A stretch of 64,000 nt of DNA, taken from contig NZ_CP091881.1 of the NCBI RefSeq assembly GCF_022163125.1, positions 3,162,001 through 3,226,000 of the forward strand, given 5' to 3'. Shown here piece after piece: positions 7,009-15,705 of the stretch. Positions within the stretch are counted from its first letter, which is position 1. Each line of letters starts with the position of its first letter. The position numbers and the translations under genes were made by a program. This stretch comes from Paenibacillus sp. HWE-109 (lineage in GTDB: Bacteria > Bacillota > Bacilli > Paenibacillales > NBRC-103111). Below the pieces are notes generated by a model. It ran no database searches. It saw nothing but the letters and a program-made list of their open reading frames with translations, and was not told where the DNA came from.

Positions 7009-7985
7009 TCTTCGATTTTGGCTAACTCTTCCGGAGCGAACGCAAGATTTTTCAAAGCTGCGACGTTTTCCTCGATTTGAGAAACACGGCTTGCACCGAT
7101 TAAAGCTGAAGTGACGCGCTCACCGCGCAGAACCCAAGCGAGAGCCATCTGTGCTAAGCTTTGGCCGCGGCTGCTAGCCAGCTCATTCAATTGTGTAATT
7201 TGCGTCAACTTCTCTTCCGTAATATCTTTCGAGTTCAGGAATTGGCTTTTCCCGCCCGCACGTGAATCGCTTGGCACACCACTCACATACTTGTTAGTCA
7301 ACAAGCCTTGAGCCAGCGGACAGAAAGCAATGCTGCCAGTACCGAACTCATCCAGCACGTCTTGCAGCCCATTCTCGATCCAACGATTCAACATGCTGTA
7401 AGATGGTTGATGAATTAACAGCGGCGTACCCAGACCTTTCAGAATCGTTGCCGCTTCTTTCGTTTGTTCAGCTGTGTAATTCGACAGGCCGACGTAGAGA
7501 GCCTTGCCTTGACGAACGATTTGATCCAATGCGCCCATCGTTTCCTCGAATGGTGTATTCGGATCTGGTCTGTGGGAATAGAAAATATCAACATACTCCA
7601 GACCCATGCGCTTCAAGCTTTGGTCCAAGCTGGAGATCAAGTTTTTCTTGGAGCCCCACTCTCCGTACGGCCCTTCCCACATGTGATAGCCAGCTTTGGT
7701 CGAGATGATCAATTCATCCCGATATGCACCCAAATCACTTTTCAATACTTTACCGAACAGTTCCTCAGCCGATCCTGGAGGTGGACCGTAGTTATTTGCC
7801 AAATCAAAGTGTGTGATCCCTAAGTCAAAAGAGCGAAGCAGCATTGCCTTGCCGTTCTCTTGAACATCCAAGCCGCCAAAATTGTGCCATAGGCCTAAGG
7901 AGATAGCCGGAAGCTTAAGTCCCGATTTCCCCGAACGATTATATTTCATTTCTGCATAACGTGTTGAGCTAGCTTGATAGACCAT
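6996..7985 (-). CDS. Aldo/keto reductase (YghZ-like)
   Basis: NADPH-dependent oxidoreductase of 329 residues with the (beta/alpha)8 AKR fold. The catalytic Asp and Tyr are in FDLANNYG, the Lys in STKAGY and the His in YSHRPDP; the cofactor-binding end is ALIGASRVSQIEENV. The YHMWEGPYGEWGSKK segment and overall length are typical of the YghZ / L-glyceraldehyde-3-phosphate reductase branch, which detoxifies aldehydes such as methylglyoxal. The physiological substrate here is inferred from that family. AAGGAGG precedes the ATG. It faces the recombinase gene and overlaps its terminal hairpin. Confidence 0.88.
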   Translation of the reverse strand: MVYQASSTRYAEMKYNRSGKSGLKLPAISLGLWHNFGGLDVQENGKAMLLRSFDLGITHFDLANNYGPPPGSAEELFGKVLKSDLGAYRDELIISTKAGYHMWEGPYGEWGSKKNLISSLDQSLKRMGLEYVDIFYSHRPDPNTPFEETMGALDQIVRQGKALYVGLSNYTAEQTKEAATILKGLGTPLLIHQPSYSMLNRWIENGLQDVLDEFGTGSIAFCPLAQGLLTNKYVSGVPSDSRAGGKSQFLNSKDITEEKLTQITQLNELASSRGQSLAQMALAWVLRGERVTSALIGASRVSQIEENVAALKNLAFAPEELAKIEEILK

Positions 7986-8149
7986 GTTTGTCCTCCTTAG
8001 AGTTTTCGTAGATCGCTTACCTCGTAAGCATCATCGAATTTGTTCAGAAACTTATTTCATAAGGTTCTTATGTCCTAGTATAGGCTAACTAGCTCAACAA
8101 AAAAAGAACTGAAAAAAACGTGTCTTACTTACCTTCAGGTTAGTCACCC

Positions 8150-9181
8150 CTACTTGGGTTGCAAAGAACGAACTAGTTCAGAGCCATTTTCCTGCAGCCA
8201 TTTCGTTTTGCCAAACGTATTTTGAATGATATCGATCAGCACGCCTTGTGCATCTACCCCATCCACATATCTGCCTAGAAAATGGATAAAAACATCTAAT
8301 CTTCGCAGCTCTATCAGCAGCGGCAGCAACCGAATTTCTTCCTCTTCCAGTTGGATAAATGATTGATATCCTTCATAGAAAGCCGCGCAATTGCGTTTTA
8401 ACTCCAAACCAGGCAGGCTTGGGTCAATCAAATCAGACAAACAGACCGCTAATTCCATAACGCGCACATCAAGGGTCACAAACTCAAAATCCAGGACGGC
8501 AGCGATCTTCCCTTCCTCGTCAACTAACATATTGGAGCCGTTAATATCACCATGAACAAGCTGATGCGGCAATTGACGAAGTGCGGGAATGGCCTGATAG
8601 AATGCGGCAAATCGTTCATATATGTAGGAAAGCTCTTTATTTTGCGGTACAAATATATCCGGCGGCTGCAGGCAGAACGCCCGAACAGCTTCCGGTGAAC
8701 AACGGGGATGAATATGCTCGATTTCATAGTAAGGAGGATAGACAGGTGCCAGCTCAACTGAAATCGCAGCAAGAGCAGAAGACAATTGTCCGACAGCTTT
8801 TCCGAAATTGACTAATTGCTGTGGATGTGACCATGTCGGATTGTAACCATCCGTATAGGTAAATAAAGCAGCCAATTTTCCTGTTCCCTCTTCTAATTGA
8901 ACAATTGTCCCCCCTTCCGGCAGTTCGATAGGAACCGGCAATCGATAAGAAAGTTGACTTTTGCGATCTGCTAAGGCCAACAAAATACGATGCTCATACC
9001 TAATTTTATCCATGTCCCTATGCGTCTCATACAATCTAAGGACATAGGAAATACCATCAACGTCAACAAATCGAGTTGTATTATTCATTCCACCTTCGCC
9101 TGTGCGCATCGTCCACACTTGACCTGGGAACCAATGGGCAGGCAGTGCAGCCAACTGCTCCTCTTTTTCTTTGGAACTCAT
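8150..9181 (-). CDS. Aminoglycoside phosphotransferase/homoserine kinase-like kinase
   Basis: A kinase-fold protein of about 343 residues. The N-lobe has a Gly-rich GEGGMNNTTRF and a Lys-poor strand (YVLRLY). The C-lobe has the catalytic loop LVHGDINGSN and the metal-binding LDFEFV that replaces DFG. This is the APH family; in Bacillales, relatives include homoserine kinase type II and CotS-like coat proteins. The substrate is unknown. AAGGAG (9197-9202) touches a TTG at 9196 and lies 15 bases from the ATG at 9181, so the start is uncertain by five residues. The AAGGAG begins right after the stop of the 9203 gene, indicating a two-gene operon. Confidence 0.75.
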   Translation of the reverse strand: MSSKEKEEQLAALPAHWFPGQVWTMRTGEGGMNNTTRFVDVDGISYVLRLYETHRDMDKIRYEHRILLALADRKSQLSYRLPVPIELPEGGTIVQLEEGTGKLAALFTYTDGYNPTWSHPQQLVNFGKAVGQLSSALAAISVELAPVYPPYYEIEHIHPRCSPEAVRAFCLQPPDIFVPQNKELSYIYERFAAFYQAIPALRQLPHQLVHGDINGSNMLVDEEGKIAAVLDFEFVTLDVRVMELAVCLSDLIDPSLPGLELKRNCAAFYEGYQSFIQLEEEEIRLLPLLIELRRLDVFIHFLGRYVDGVDAQGVLIDIIQNTFGKTKWLQENGSELVRSLQPK

Positions 9182-9202
9182 ATTAATCGCTGTCAACTCC
9201 TT

Positions 9203-9718
9203 CTATACCTGATTGTCATCTTCAACCGCGAATTCAAAATCTGCTACATCGAACGCTTGAACAGGAATCTCCGCTTGGATGATTCTCTCAATGAAATCTA
9301 ATTGATCAGTTAGAAGCGCTCCCTGCTCCTTGATCGAAGTAAGAATTAATTCCGTTTCGATGGGGTCAAATTGTTCTCCATAGGCTTCGTTATCAATGGC
9401 AAACACAACGAGTAAAGTCACATTTTCATTGATAGGAAGCGGCGGGCTTTTTCTCCATGGCATGGAAAGCGCTTTTTCTATTTTTTTCTTGTTAAAAGCT
9501 TCTTCAAAGAATGCAATCAGTTCGCCAATCATTTGTTTGACAAATCCATCGTCTTCTTCCTCCAGCATAATGGGTTCGCTTCCGGACTGCAGCTCATACA
9601 GCTCCTGAATACTGGTATAAGGGATTATATAAGTAACGGGCTGTCCGGGCAGCATCAATTGTCCGTGAACAGCTAACATAACAGCCTCTATAATAAACGT
9701 TTTGCTCATATTTATCAC
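9203..9718 (-). CDS. Conserved hypothetical protein, operon with APH kinase
   Basis: 171 residues from a GTG at 9718 (AGGAG three bases upstream) or 168 from the ATG at 9709. It is acidic and cytosolic, with an alpha/beta pattern: an N-terminal FIIEAVMLAVHGQL helix, YIIPYTSIQELYEL, a helical centre (IGELIAFFEEAFNKKK) and an acidic end. I recall similar proteins being common beside this kinase in Paenibacillus but know of no demonstrated function. It is upstream of, and probably co-transcribed with, the phosphotransferase. Confidence 0.65.
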   Translation of the reverse strand: MINMSKTFIIEAVMLAVHGQLMLPGQPVTYIIPYTSIQELYELQSGSEPIMLEEEDDGFVKQMIGELIAFFEEAFNKKKIEKALSMPWRKSPPLPINENVTLLVVFAIDNEAYGEQFDPIETELILTSIKEQGALLTDQLDFIERIIQAEIPVQAFDVADFEFAVEDDNQV

Positions 9719-9791
9719 GCTCTCCTCTCTCTAAGGTAGTCCTTGCATTATTTCGATAAAAGCTGGATAAATCCTTTTTTTATGCAAACAA

Positions 9792-9837
9792 AACCGTTAG
9801 TCGCCAGGATCCAATTGATCACTTCGTACTAACGGTT
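9792..9837 (-). terminator. Rho-independent terminator of ykuK
   Basis: A 10-bp stem AACCGTTAGT/ACTAACGGTT with a 26-base loop, followed on the minus strand by TTTTGTTTG. It lies just beyond the ykuK stop at 9844. Confidence 0.7.
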
Positions 9838-9843
9838 CGTCTT

Positions 9844-10437
9844 TTATAAAATGCCATCGATGACCTCACGATCCTCTAATTGCGGCTGATAAGGCTTTTT
9901 TGAAAATCGATTCGCATAGGCAGAAGCTACATAACAATCTGGTTTTATTACAGGTACCATACCGACGGATTCAACACGCCGGACCATCTCTTGGACAAAT
10001 TTGGCTGTCCGGTTCTTATTCTCATCATCCCCGGCATCAATATGAATATACATGTCGAAGGATGCACCTTGGTAGAGGTGAGGAAGCACAATATCTTCCA
10101 TATCCTGTCTCTTCGTCTCGTCAAAGTACATAGCAATCTCTTCACTAAGCGCCGTTTCCATAGAAAGCTTCTCTCTAATCGAATGCAAAGCTCTGTGAAC
10201 GATGACTTGCCGATAACACGCCCACGCTCCTTTTCCTAACCGTTGAATAACAACACCGGTAATGAACTTCGTATGACCGGAATGTACTTGACAATCCGTT
10301 CCGATAATGAACTTATAAGCAGCCGCGGGATCAAGTCGTATAAAGTGTAGAATACGTTCGTGTACCGTATCAAGGTCAAGTCCTCTTTCCGTCGTGTTCC
10401 GAAACTCCATGGGATGGCTTGTCGTCGAAGGTTTCAA
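9844..10437 (-). CDS. ykuK: YkuK family (DUF458) RNase H-like protein
   Basis: About 197 residues. The core (FIIGTDCQVHSGHTKFITGVV, GKGAWACYRQ, then an acidic PHLYQGASFDMYIHIDAGDDE stretch and KPDCYVASAYANRFSKKP) matches B. subtilis YkuK, a DUF458 protein with predicted RNase H fold; its biochemical role is not settled. Earlier in-frame codons run through the terminator hairpin of the preceding gene. The TTG at 10437, preceded by AAGGAGAAAGGAAG, matches the family length best and is taken as the start. A ~15-residue C-terminal extension beyond YkuK is present. Confidence 0.75.
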   Translation of the reverse strand: MKPSTTSHPMEFRNTTERGLDLDTVHERILHFIRLDPAAAYKFIIGTDCQVHSGHTKFITGVVIQRLGKGAWACYRQVIVHRALHSIREKLSMETALSEEIAMYFDETKRQDMEDIVLPHLYQGASFDMYIHIDAGDDENKNRTAKFVQEMVRRVESVGMVPVIKPDCYVASAYANRFSKKPYQPQLEDREVIDGIL

Positions 10438-10471
10438 AGATAGGGTTCTTCCTTTCTCCTTAGATTGAAGA

Positions 10472-10503
10472 AGAGGCGAATGCTGAAGCCAGCATTCGCC
10501 TCT
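10472..10503 (-). terminator. Rho-independent terminator of the NlpC/P60 gene
   Basis: A perfect 14-bp stem AGAGGCGAATGCTG/CAGCATTCGCCTCT with a four-base loop, followed on the minus strand by TCTTCTTC. It is 40 bases after the hydrolase stop and upstream of the ykuK ribosome binding site. Confidence 0.75.
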
Positions 10504-10544
10504 ATCTATAGTATATGGCAAAGTTCCCTAGATCGAACCATCTG

Positions 10545-11498
10545 TTATCGAATAACACTGCCGCCGAACAAAAAGCGATTCTCCCATTGCTTGCCATCGA
10601 TCGTATCCACACGAACACCGCCAGATTCAATCGAATACGTATGAAGCAGGCTTCCATTGCCTAAGTAAATCCCAACATGTGTAATTGGTTCCGTCAGCGG
10701 GTTTACATTTTGATAATCTGAAGCTTTGCTTCCTTTGTAATTGCTGAAAAACATCAGATCGCCACGTTTCAAACTTGTCCAATCTTTGTTTACAGCTCCG
10801 AGAGATTTAACGAAATCACCCTGATCTCTGGACTCACCCGGAACAGAGAATCTAAGTGCATCCCAGAATATCGTTTGGATGAAATCGGAACAATCAAAAG
10901 TGGAAGTATCTCCACGAACAGATCCAAATTCATATGGCGTCCCTAAGTAAACATTGCCTGCAGCGATCACAGCTTCAATTTCATCTGCCACGGGTAAATT
11001 AGGTATGCTAACTGAAAAATCAGTGCTTATGTATTTACTGCTGGTGCTTACATATCCGCTTACACTACTACCATCCTGAATCTTGTACCAACTGTCATTC
11101 ACTTTATCCGTAACCAGAACCTCTTCCCCTTTGCTGAGCATGCGAATGACCTTCGAACTGCTGTCTGATGTCGGTTGAGTGCGAAAGTTAACGCCATAAA
11201 TGATTTTCGCATTACTGATCACTTTTATGTATTTGCTATTCGTTGAAACATATCCGCTTACGCCTTGAGCATCTTTAATTTTGTACCAATTGACAGTAAC
11301 ATAATCAGTCAAGGTAACAATTTCATTCGTTTTCAACATGCGAATCACATTGCTGGAAGTACTCGCTTGATCACGGAAACTCACACCTGAAACAATTTGC
11401 GCCTTCGTCGTGATCCCTTCATCTGCCATCGTCGCAGCAGGAAGTGCAAAAGCAAGTGCCATCACGAACATTCCCAAAACCATCGTCCATTTTCTCAT
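10545..11498 (-). CDS. Secreted SH3-SH3-NlpC/P60 cell-wall hydrolase
   Basis: Predicted gamma-D-glutamyl-diaminopimelate type endopeptidase of 317 residues acting on peptidoglycan outside the cell. The signal peptide is residues 1-25 (MRKWTMVLGMFVMALAFAL, then ...AATMADE). Two bacterial SH3 domains follow at about 30-95 and 97-160, each ending in a SGYVST repeat. The NlpC/P60 domain (about 175-317) has the catalytic Cys203 in FDCSDF, His274 in ITHVGIYLG and a further His286. GGAGG lies eight bases before the ATG at 11498. The ~280-base leader holds a class-I cyclic di-GMP riboswitch and a terminator, so expression should respond to cyclic di-GMP. Confidence 0.88.
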   Translation of the reverse strand: MRKWTMVLGMFVMALAFALPAATMADEGITTKAQIVSGVSFRDQASTSSNVIRMLKTNEIVTLTDYVTVNWYKIKDAQGVSGYVSTNSKYIKVISNAKIIYGVNFRTQPTSDSSSKVIRMLSKGEEVLVTDKVNDSWYKIQDGSSVSGYVSTSSKYISTDFSVSIPNLPVADEIEAVIAAGNVYLGTPYEFGSVRGDTSTFDCSDFIQTIFWDALRFSVPGESRDQGDFVKSLGAVNKDWTSLKRGDLMFFSNYKGSKASDYQNVNPLTEPITHVGIYLGNGSLLHTYSIESGGVRVDTIDGKQWENRFLFGGSVIR

Positions 11499-11612
11499 CG
11501 TCTCTACCTCCAAAGAATGTGTTTGTCTAGCTGTGAGTTAGCTTTGTAAAGCCGATCTGACGATATGAGTAATTAGATCCGCTTTCCGCAACTTTCGACA
11601 CCGAAAGATAGC

Positions 11613-11650
11613 AAAAAGGATAACCCCATAGCCTCAGCTGGGTTATCCTT
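11613..11650 (-). terminator. Riboswitch expression-platform terminator
   Basis: Minus-strand stem AAGGATAACCC/GGGTTATCCTT followed by TTTTTGC. It lies about 16 bases after the 3' side of the cyclic di-GMP aptamer and 115 bases before the NlpC/P60 start, the expected place for a transcriptional attenuator. A second small hairpin (CTTTCG/CGAAAG, 11592-11607) follows it. Confidence 0.8.
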
Positions 11651-11665
11651 TCCTGGTAGGAAGGT

Positions 11666-11765
11666 CCCATCGCATTCGGCAGCTGGCTAGCACTGTGTCG
11701 CAACACGAGAGCCCCTATAGCTTTGCGTCCCAAGCTTTCGCTCGGTTTGCCACTTCGTTGTGATG
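11666..11765 (-). ncRNA. Cyclic di-GMP-I (GEMM) riboswitch aptamer
   Basis: The minus strand reads GTGGCAAACC, a GAGC-GAAA-GCTT hairpin with a GNRA loop, GGGACGCAAAGC, a GGGGCT...AGCC arm and CAGCTGCC. These are the hallmark pieces, in order, of class-I cyclic di-GMP aptamers: the GCAAACC/GACGCAAAGC core and the tetraloop. CATC and GATG at the two ends can close the P1 helix. It precedes the SH3-NlpC/P60 gene and is followed by a terminator. Whether ligand turns the gene on or off cannot be told by eye. Confidence 0.85.
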
Positions 11766-11788
11766 TGAATTTTTTCTTTCGTAGCCTA

Positions 11789-11794
11789 ATTATA
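11789..11794 (-). promoter_or_regulatory. -10 element for the riboswitch transcript
   Basis: TATAAT on the minus strand, about 24 bases upstream of the aptamer. No good -35 is seen at 16-18 bases (best TTCGAT at spacing 16), so the promoter is tentative. Confidence 0.4.
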
Positions 11795-11880
11795 ATTTGC
11801 GGGGGTGAATATCGAATATAGGCGCAAAGTTGCGTTTATTGTCGAAACCACAGAGGCTTGCTGCCTATTGACTAACCGCC

Positions 11881-12174
11881 TTAATTTTCCAGTTTACGAA
11901 CCTCCGGTTTTCGTGTATGTGGCCAAAAAACGAGCAAATTCGGATCATTTTTCAGCTTCACATTACAGAGTTTCATCTCCCTTTCTTCAATCTCTACCAC
12001 TTGCCATTCATGCGATGCTTGCTCCAAACGCTCCTCTACCAAAGATGCAAATTGCTCAACAGCTTCATCTTGTTCGAGCCAAAATTTGACGCCATAATAA
12101 GCTAATCCATAATGATTTACTAATCGGCAAGTGAACAATTGTTCACTCACTTTGTGCTGCAAGACATAGGGCAT
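11881..12174 (-). CDS. Conserved hypothetical small protein
   Basis: 97 residues from the ATG at 12174 (GGAGG nine bases upstream). An earlier in-frame start would lie in the terminator of the neighbouring gene. It is a soluble alpha/beta-like protein with no signal peptide: FTCRLVNHYGLAYYGVKFW, then an acidic helix (EAVEQFASLVEERLEQ) and EIEEREMKLCNVKL. It lies between the oxidoreductase module and the riboswitch leader, in the same direction. I do not recognise the family; the codon pattern and strong ribosome binding site support a real gene. Confidence 0.55.
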   Translation of the reverse strand: MPYVLQHKVSEQLFTCRLVNHYGLAYYGVKFWLEQDEAVEQFASLVEERLEQASHEWQVVEIEEREMKLCNVKLKNDPNLLVFWPHTRKPEVRKLEN

Positions 12175-12190
12175 ACCTTTCAACCTCCGA

Positions 12191-12227
12191 TAAAAAGGCA
12201 CGTTCACCACTCGGGTGAATGTGCCTT
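12191..12227 (-). terminator. Rho-independent terminator of the oxidoreductase operon
   Basis: A 14-bp stem with one G-T pair (AAGGCACGTTCACC at 12195-12208 with GGTGAATGTGCCTT) and a four-to-five-base loop, followed on the minus strand by TTTTTATC. It begins 18 bases after the alpha-beta gene stop. Confidence 0.75.
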
Positions 12228-12244
12228 CCTGTTATAGTGTCAAC

Positions 12245-14548
12245 TTATAAATAAGCATTCTCATGCTTGGCTTTCAACCGGTTCCAACGACGCTCGACTT
12301 CCGTTTCGAAGGATTTCAAAGAACCCTCGTACTCCGGCTTCGTCATATGCTTCGTTTTGCCCATCGTCTTGAGCCAATCGGATAACGGAATCTTCTTGCT
12401 CTTGTCCTCCGGATTATAGGTGATCGTCGTAACGCCATGCTCCACCTCATACAGCGGAAAGAAACACGAATCAACGGCCGCTCCAACGATATTGGAGCCT
12501 TCCTGATCGTCAGATAACCAGTTCAGCGGACAGGCGATTAGGATTTTACCATAGACCAGTCCCTCATGCTGCGCATACCACTGGGCCTTGGCAGCTTTTT
12601 TCACCAGATCCTGCGGATATGCTTCTGATCCCGTAAAGACATAAGGAATATGTGTAGCTGCCATAATTTGCGCCGTATCCTTATGATGAAATACTTTACC
12701 GCCTTGGTGTTTCCCTACGTTGGAAGTTGAAGTGCGGTGACCCATTGGCGTCGAATAAGATAATTGGGCTCCCGTATTCATATAGCCTTCGTTATCGTAC
12801 TCGAGAATGATCATTTTATGATTCCGCAGCGCAGCTCCTATGGCTGGTCCCATCCCAATGTCCATACCGCCATCGCCGGTAATCATGACGAACGTGAAAT
12901 CATCCTGCAAGCCAAGATGATCCAGTTCACCTCGACGCTTACGCTCCCAGAACATCTCTACAACGCCTGAGAGCGTTGCTGCGCCGTTCTGGAAGAGATT
13001 ATGAATATACGTAGCTTTATGAGCCGAATACGGGTAGCCAGTCGTTACAACCATGGCACATCCCGTATGGAATATCGAAACAATATCGCCTTCAATGCCT
13101 TTGAAGAACAGCTCTAAACCAGAGAAAATGCCACAGCCCGGACAAGCGCCATGACCTGGCGCAATTCGCTTGGGCTTCTTCGTCAGCGCGCGCAGAGGCG
13201 GAATTCTTACATTCAGCTTACCTGTAGCTTCATCCGGTGTTACGGTTATGAGGCCTGTATTCAGGTCCTCATACTTCATCGGTGTCAGCACCCGCTTAGG
13301 CGCTTTGGATGGATCACCAGGCGTGTGCCCATAGTAATCGAAAGGCACATCCACTTTGCCGCTTTGTACAGCGTCAATGGCAAACTGGAACAGATTATGC
13401 CCATCCTCGGCATAAAAGTCCTTGCCACCTAAGCCGTAGATTCGGCTTATGACAAGCGTGTCCTTGTTCCCATGCGTGAACAAGGCCGCCTTAATTTCAT
13501 TGACCATATTGCCGCCATGGCCGCCGTAAGAATCTGCGCGATCGCCAACCGTGATCGCCTTCACATGCTGCAAAGCTTCTGCGATCTGCTTGGCAGGGAA
13601 AGGACGGATCATGTTCGGCGCGATGGATCCGGCTTTAATGCCTTTCTCGCGGAGCTGGTCGACGACGTCCTTGATGATTTCGGATGCCGAATTCATCAGG
13701 AACACCGCGACTTCCGCGTCCTCCATCCGATAGAGCTCCAGAATCGGATAGTCACGGCCCGTCAAATCGGCATATTCTTGCCGAATGCGATCGTAAACCT
13801 CACCGGCATTGTACATAGCCATGGATTGTTGATAACAATTATTGATATAATCCGGTTCATTCATGTAAGGTCCAACCGTAATCGGATTATTACGATCTAA
13901 CGTATCCGGAAAGCCTTGCGGCTGCTCGCCAATAAAGGCATGCACATCTTCTCGATGCGCGAACGTTTGTACCCTTCGCTTCTGATGCGATGTGAAATAG
14001 CCATCGGAGGCAACCAATACGGGTAAACGCACGGCTGGATCTTCGGCTAGCCGCAAAGCGATGATATTCATATCATAGACAGCCTGCGGGTCACGACACA
14101 TAACAATTGGCCAACCTGTATTCAAAGCATAATACAAATCAGAGTGATCGCCATGAATATTGAGCGGACCAGATACGGAGCGGCAGACCAGATTCATAAC
14201 CATCGGAAACCGTGTCCCGGATTGAACCGGCATCTGTTCCAGCATGTACAAATAGCCGTTAGCACTGGTCGCGTTGAAGACGCGGCCGCCAGCGGTTGAA
14301 GCACCATAGCATATGCCTGCAGAACCATGTTCCCCGTCTGCGGGGATGAGAACGATATCATGCTGCCCATTGGACTTCATGAGATCGAGGAATTGCGCGA
14401 CTTCTGTAGATGGGGAAATAGGGAAATACCCCATGATATGATAATTGATTTGATGAGCTGCATAGGCTGCCATCTCGTTGCCTGACTCGTAGACAATGCG
14501 CTGCTCCACTTTGGCTTGCCCTAATTCCTTCTTGATATCAATGGACAT
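12245..14548 (-). CDS. 2-oxoacid:acceptor oxidoreductase, fused alpha-beta subunit
   Basis: 767 residues joining the two catalytic parts of a pyruvate:ferredoxin-oxidoreductase-type enzyme, which oxidatively decarboxylates a 2-oxoacid to acyl-CoA. Residues ~15-400 are the alpha part (GYFPISPSTEVAQFL, then a transketolase C-like region with VGDRADSYGGHGG). Residues ~465-720 are the thiamine-diphosphate beta part: [4Fe-4S] ligands in GACPGCG and HTGCAM, the TPP motif ITGDGGMDIGMG, and ACPLNWL with PLYEVEHG near the end, as in PorB. The gamma-delta partner lies 34 bases upstream. Substrate unassigned; pyruvate-like is plausible. It is distinct from the KorAB pair later in the window. Confidence 0.85.
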   Translation of the reverse strand: MSIDIKKELGQAKVEQRIVYESGNEMAAYAAHQINYHIMGYFPISPSTEVAQFLDLMKSNGQHDIVLIPADGEHGSAGICYGASTAGGRVFNATSANGYLYMLEQMPVQSGTRFPMVMNLVCRSVSGPLNIHGDHSDLYYALNTGWPIVMCRDPQAVYDMNIIALRLAEDPAVRLPVLVASDGYFTSHQKRRVQTFAHREDVHAFIGEQPQGFPDTLDRNNPITVGPYMNEPDYINNCYQQSMAMYNAGEVYDRIRQEYADLTGRDYPILELYRMEDAEVAVFLMNSASEIIKDVVDQLREKGIKAGSIAPNMIRPFPAKQIAEALQHVKAITVGDRADSYGGHGGNMVNEIKAALFTHGNKDTLVISRIYGLGGKDFYAEDGHNLFQFAIDAVQSGKVDVPFDYYGHTPGDPSKAPKRVLTPMKYEDLNTGLITVTPDEATGKLNVRIPPLRALTKKPKRIAPGHGACPGCGIFSGLELFFKGIEGDIVSIFHTGCAMVVTTGYPYSAHKATYIHNLFQNGAATLSGVVEMFWERKRRGELDHLGLQDDFTFVMITGDGGMDIGMGPAIGAALRNHKMIILEYDNEGYMNTGAQLSYSTPMGHRTSTSNVGKHQGGKVFHHKDTAQIMAATHIPYVFTGSEAYPQDLVKKAAKAQWYAQHEGLVYGKILIACPLNWLSDDQEGSNIVGAAVDSCFFPLYEVEHGVTTITYNPEDKSKKIPLSDWLKTMGKTKHMTKPEYEGSLKSFETEVERRWNRLKAKHENAYL

Positions 14549-14582
14549 GCGAGTAGTTCCACCCTTCTCCCATAAATACTCT

Positions 14583-15593
14583 CTAAGAGTTTATAGCTAG
14601 ATTGAAACGATGCGGCATTCGATGACTATCGGCATATCCATCTTCTTCCCGCTCACTAGCGAGCGCATCCGTCGGACAAGCCTGTACACATTTAAGGCAG
14701 CCTTTGCAGTATTGATAATCAATGCCTTGCAAGAACATCTGTGGACGACCTTTTTTGTCAGGAAGTTCATCCCATACGAAGCAGAAGTCCGGACACACAT
14801 TATCGCAAGAGGCACAGTGAATACATTTATCTTCATGAAAATGGGGCATCATCCCCGCGCGTGAAATACTGAGATCCTTCAAAACACTATTGCCGGGATT
14901 CGTAATCACTCCGCCAATGGACTGAGTTTCATACCCCAGAACAGGTGTATCAAAACGTACAAAATCAGGCATTGTCTCCCCTGCTGGAAGCGCATACGTT
15001 TGGAACACGACTTCATCGTATCCCCGGTCAAATGTTCGCAAGGCAGGCGCTACGGCAAGCGGATATTTCTTCTCCAAAGACTTGCGGATAACACCTCGCA
15101 TCACCTCCGGATCAAGAAAATCACATAACCGGAACAACGCGCCAAGCATCGCCATGTTAACGCGATTCTTTTCCTCTAGTGAAATACCAATCGCATCAAT
15201 AACCGCAATGGTACCGCCACGGAGCTTCATTTTTTCCTTGAGCTCATCTGGCGTTTTCGTTGAATTTACTAATACGGTACTATCTTCGTAGATGCCACTG
15301 ATAACGTTTACAGTTTTGGAAAGCGATTCGTGAAATACACCAACAACGTGCGGTCGTTCTACGGGCGAAGTATCCCGTATTCTCGTATCCATGTCACAGA
15401 ACCTGATATGTGCCTTCACTGCTGACCCTTTCTTCTCTGAACCATAAGAAGAAAAGCTAACCCCGTTCAAACCCACTCCGACAACACCTGCTTCAGCTAG
15501 CATCTTTCCCGCTAGATTTGCGCCGAGTCCGCCAATGGATTCCAGTCTAATCTCGAAAAAGCCGAGATCGTTCAATTTAGGTAAAGTTACCAT
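14583..15593 (-). CDS. 2-oxoacid:acceptor oxidoreductase, fused gamma-delta subunit
   Basis: 336 residues, the electron-transfer partner of the alpha-beta protein. Residues ~8-185 are the gamma domain (IRLESIGGLGANLAGKML, SYGSEKKGSAV). The C-terminal ~80 residues are a 2[4Fe-4S] ferredoxin with CIHCASCDNVC and CKGCLKCVQAC, each followed by a Pro-containing turn. AAAGGAG sits about nine bases before the ATG at 15593 (MVTLPKL), preferred over an earlier ATG. It is first of a two-gene operon ended by the terminator at 12191. Together the pair has all four domains of a four-subunit Por/Kor enzyme. Confidence 0.85.
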   Translation of the reverse strand: MVTLPKLNDLGFFEIRLESIGGLGANLAGKMLAEAGVVGVGLNGVSFSSYGSEKKGSAVKAHIRFCDMDTRIRDTSPVERPHVVGVFHESLSKTVNVISGIYEDSTVLVNSTKTPDELKEKMKLRGGTIAVIDAIGISLEEKNRVNMAMLGALFRLCDFLDPEVMRGVIRKSLEKKYPLAVAPALRTFDRGYDEVVFQTYALPAGETMPDFVRFDTPVLGYETQSIGGVITNPGNSVLKDLSISRAGMMPHFHEDKCIHCASCDNVCPDFCFVWDELPDKKGRPQMFLQGIDYQYCKGCLKCVQACPTDALASEREEDGYADSHRMPHRFNLAINS

Positions 15594-15705
15594 GCAAGGT
15601 CTCCTTTCGAAAATGAACAGCATAAAGAATGAATAGTATGAATAGTAAATCTACTTTCATTGTAACAAGAAATCTCTGGTTATCAACCTTTTTTTGTCCT
15701 TGTCC

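Noticed and set aside
11527..11733. A small minus-strand ORF ahead of the NlpC/P60 gene
   Set aside because: It lies across the cyclic di-GMP riboswitch and its terminator, so it is not a gene.
11805..12089. A plus-strand ORF opposite the 11881-12174 gene
   Set aside because: Poor composition, weak start site and overlap with a better-supported minus-strand gene.
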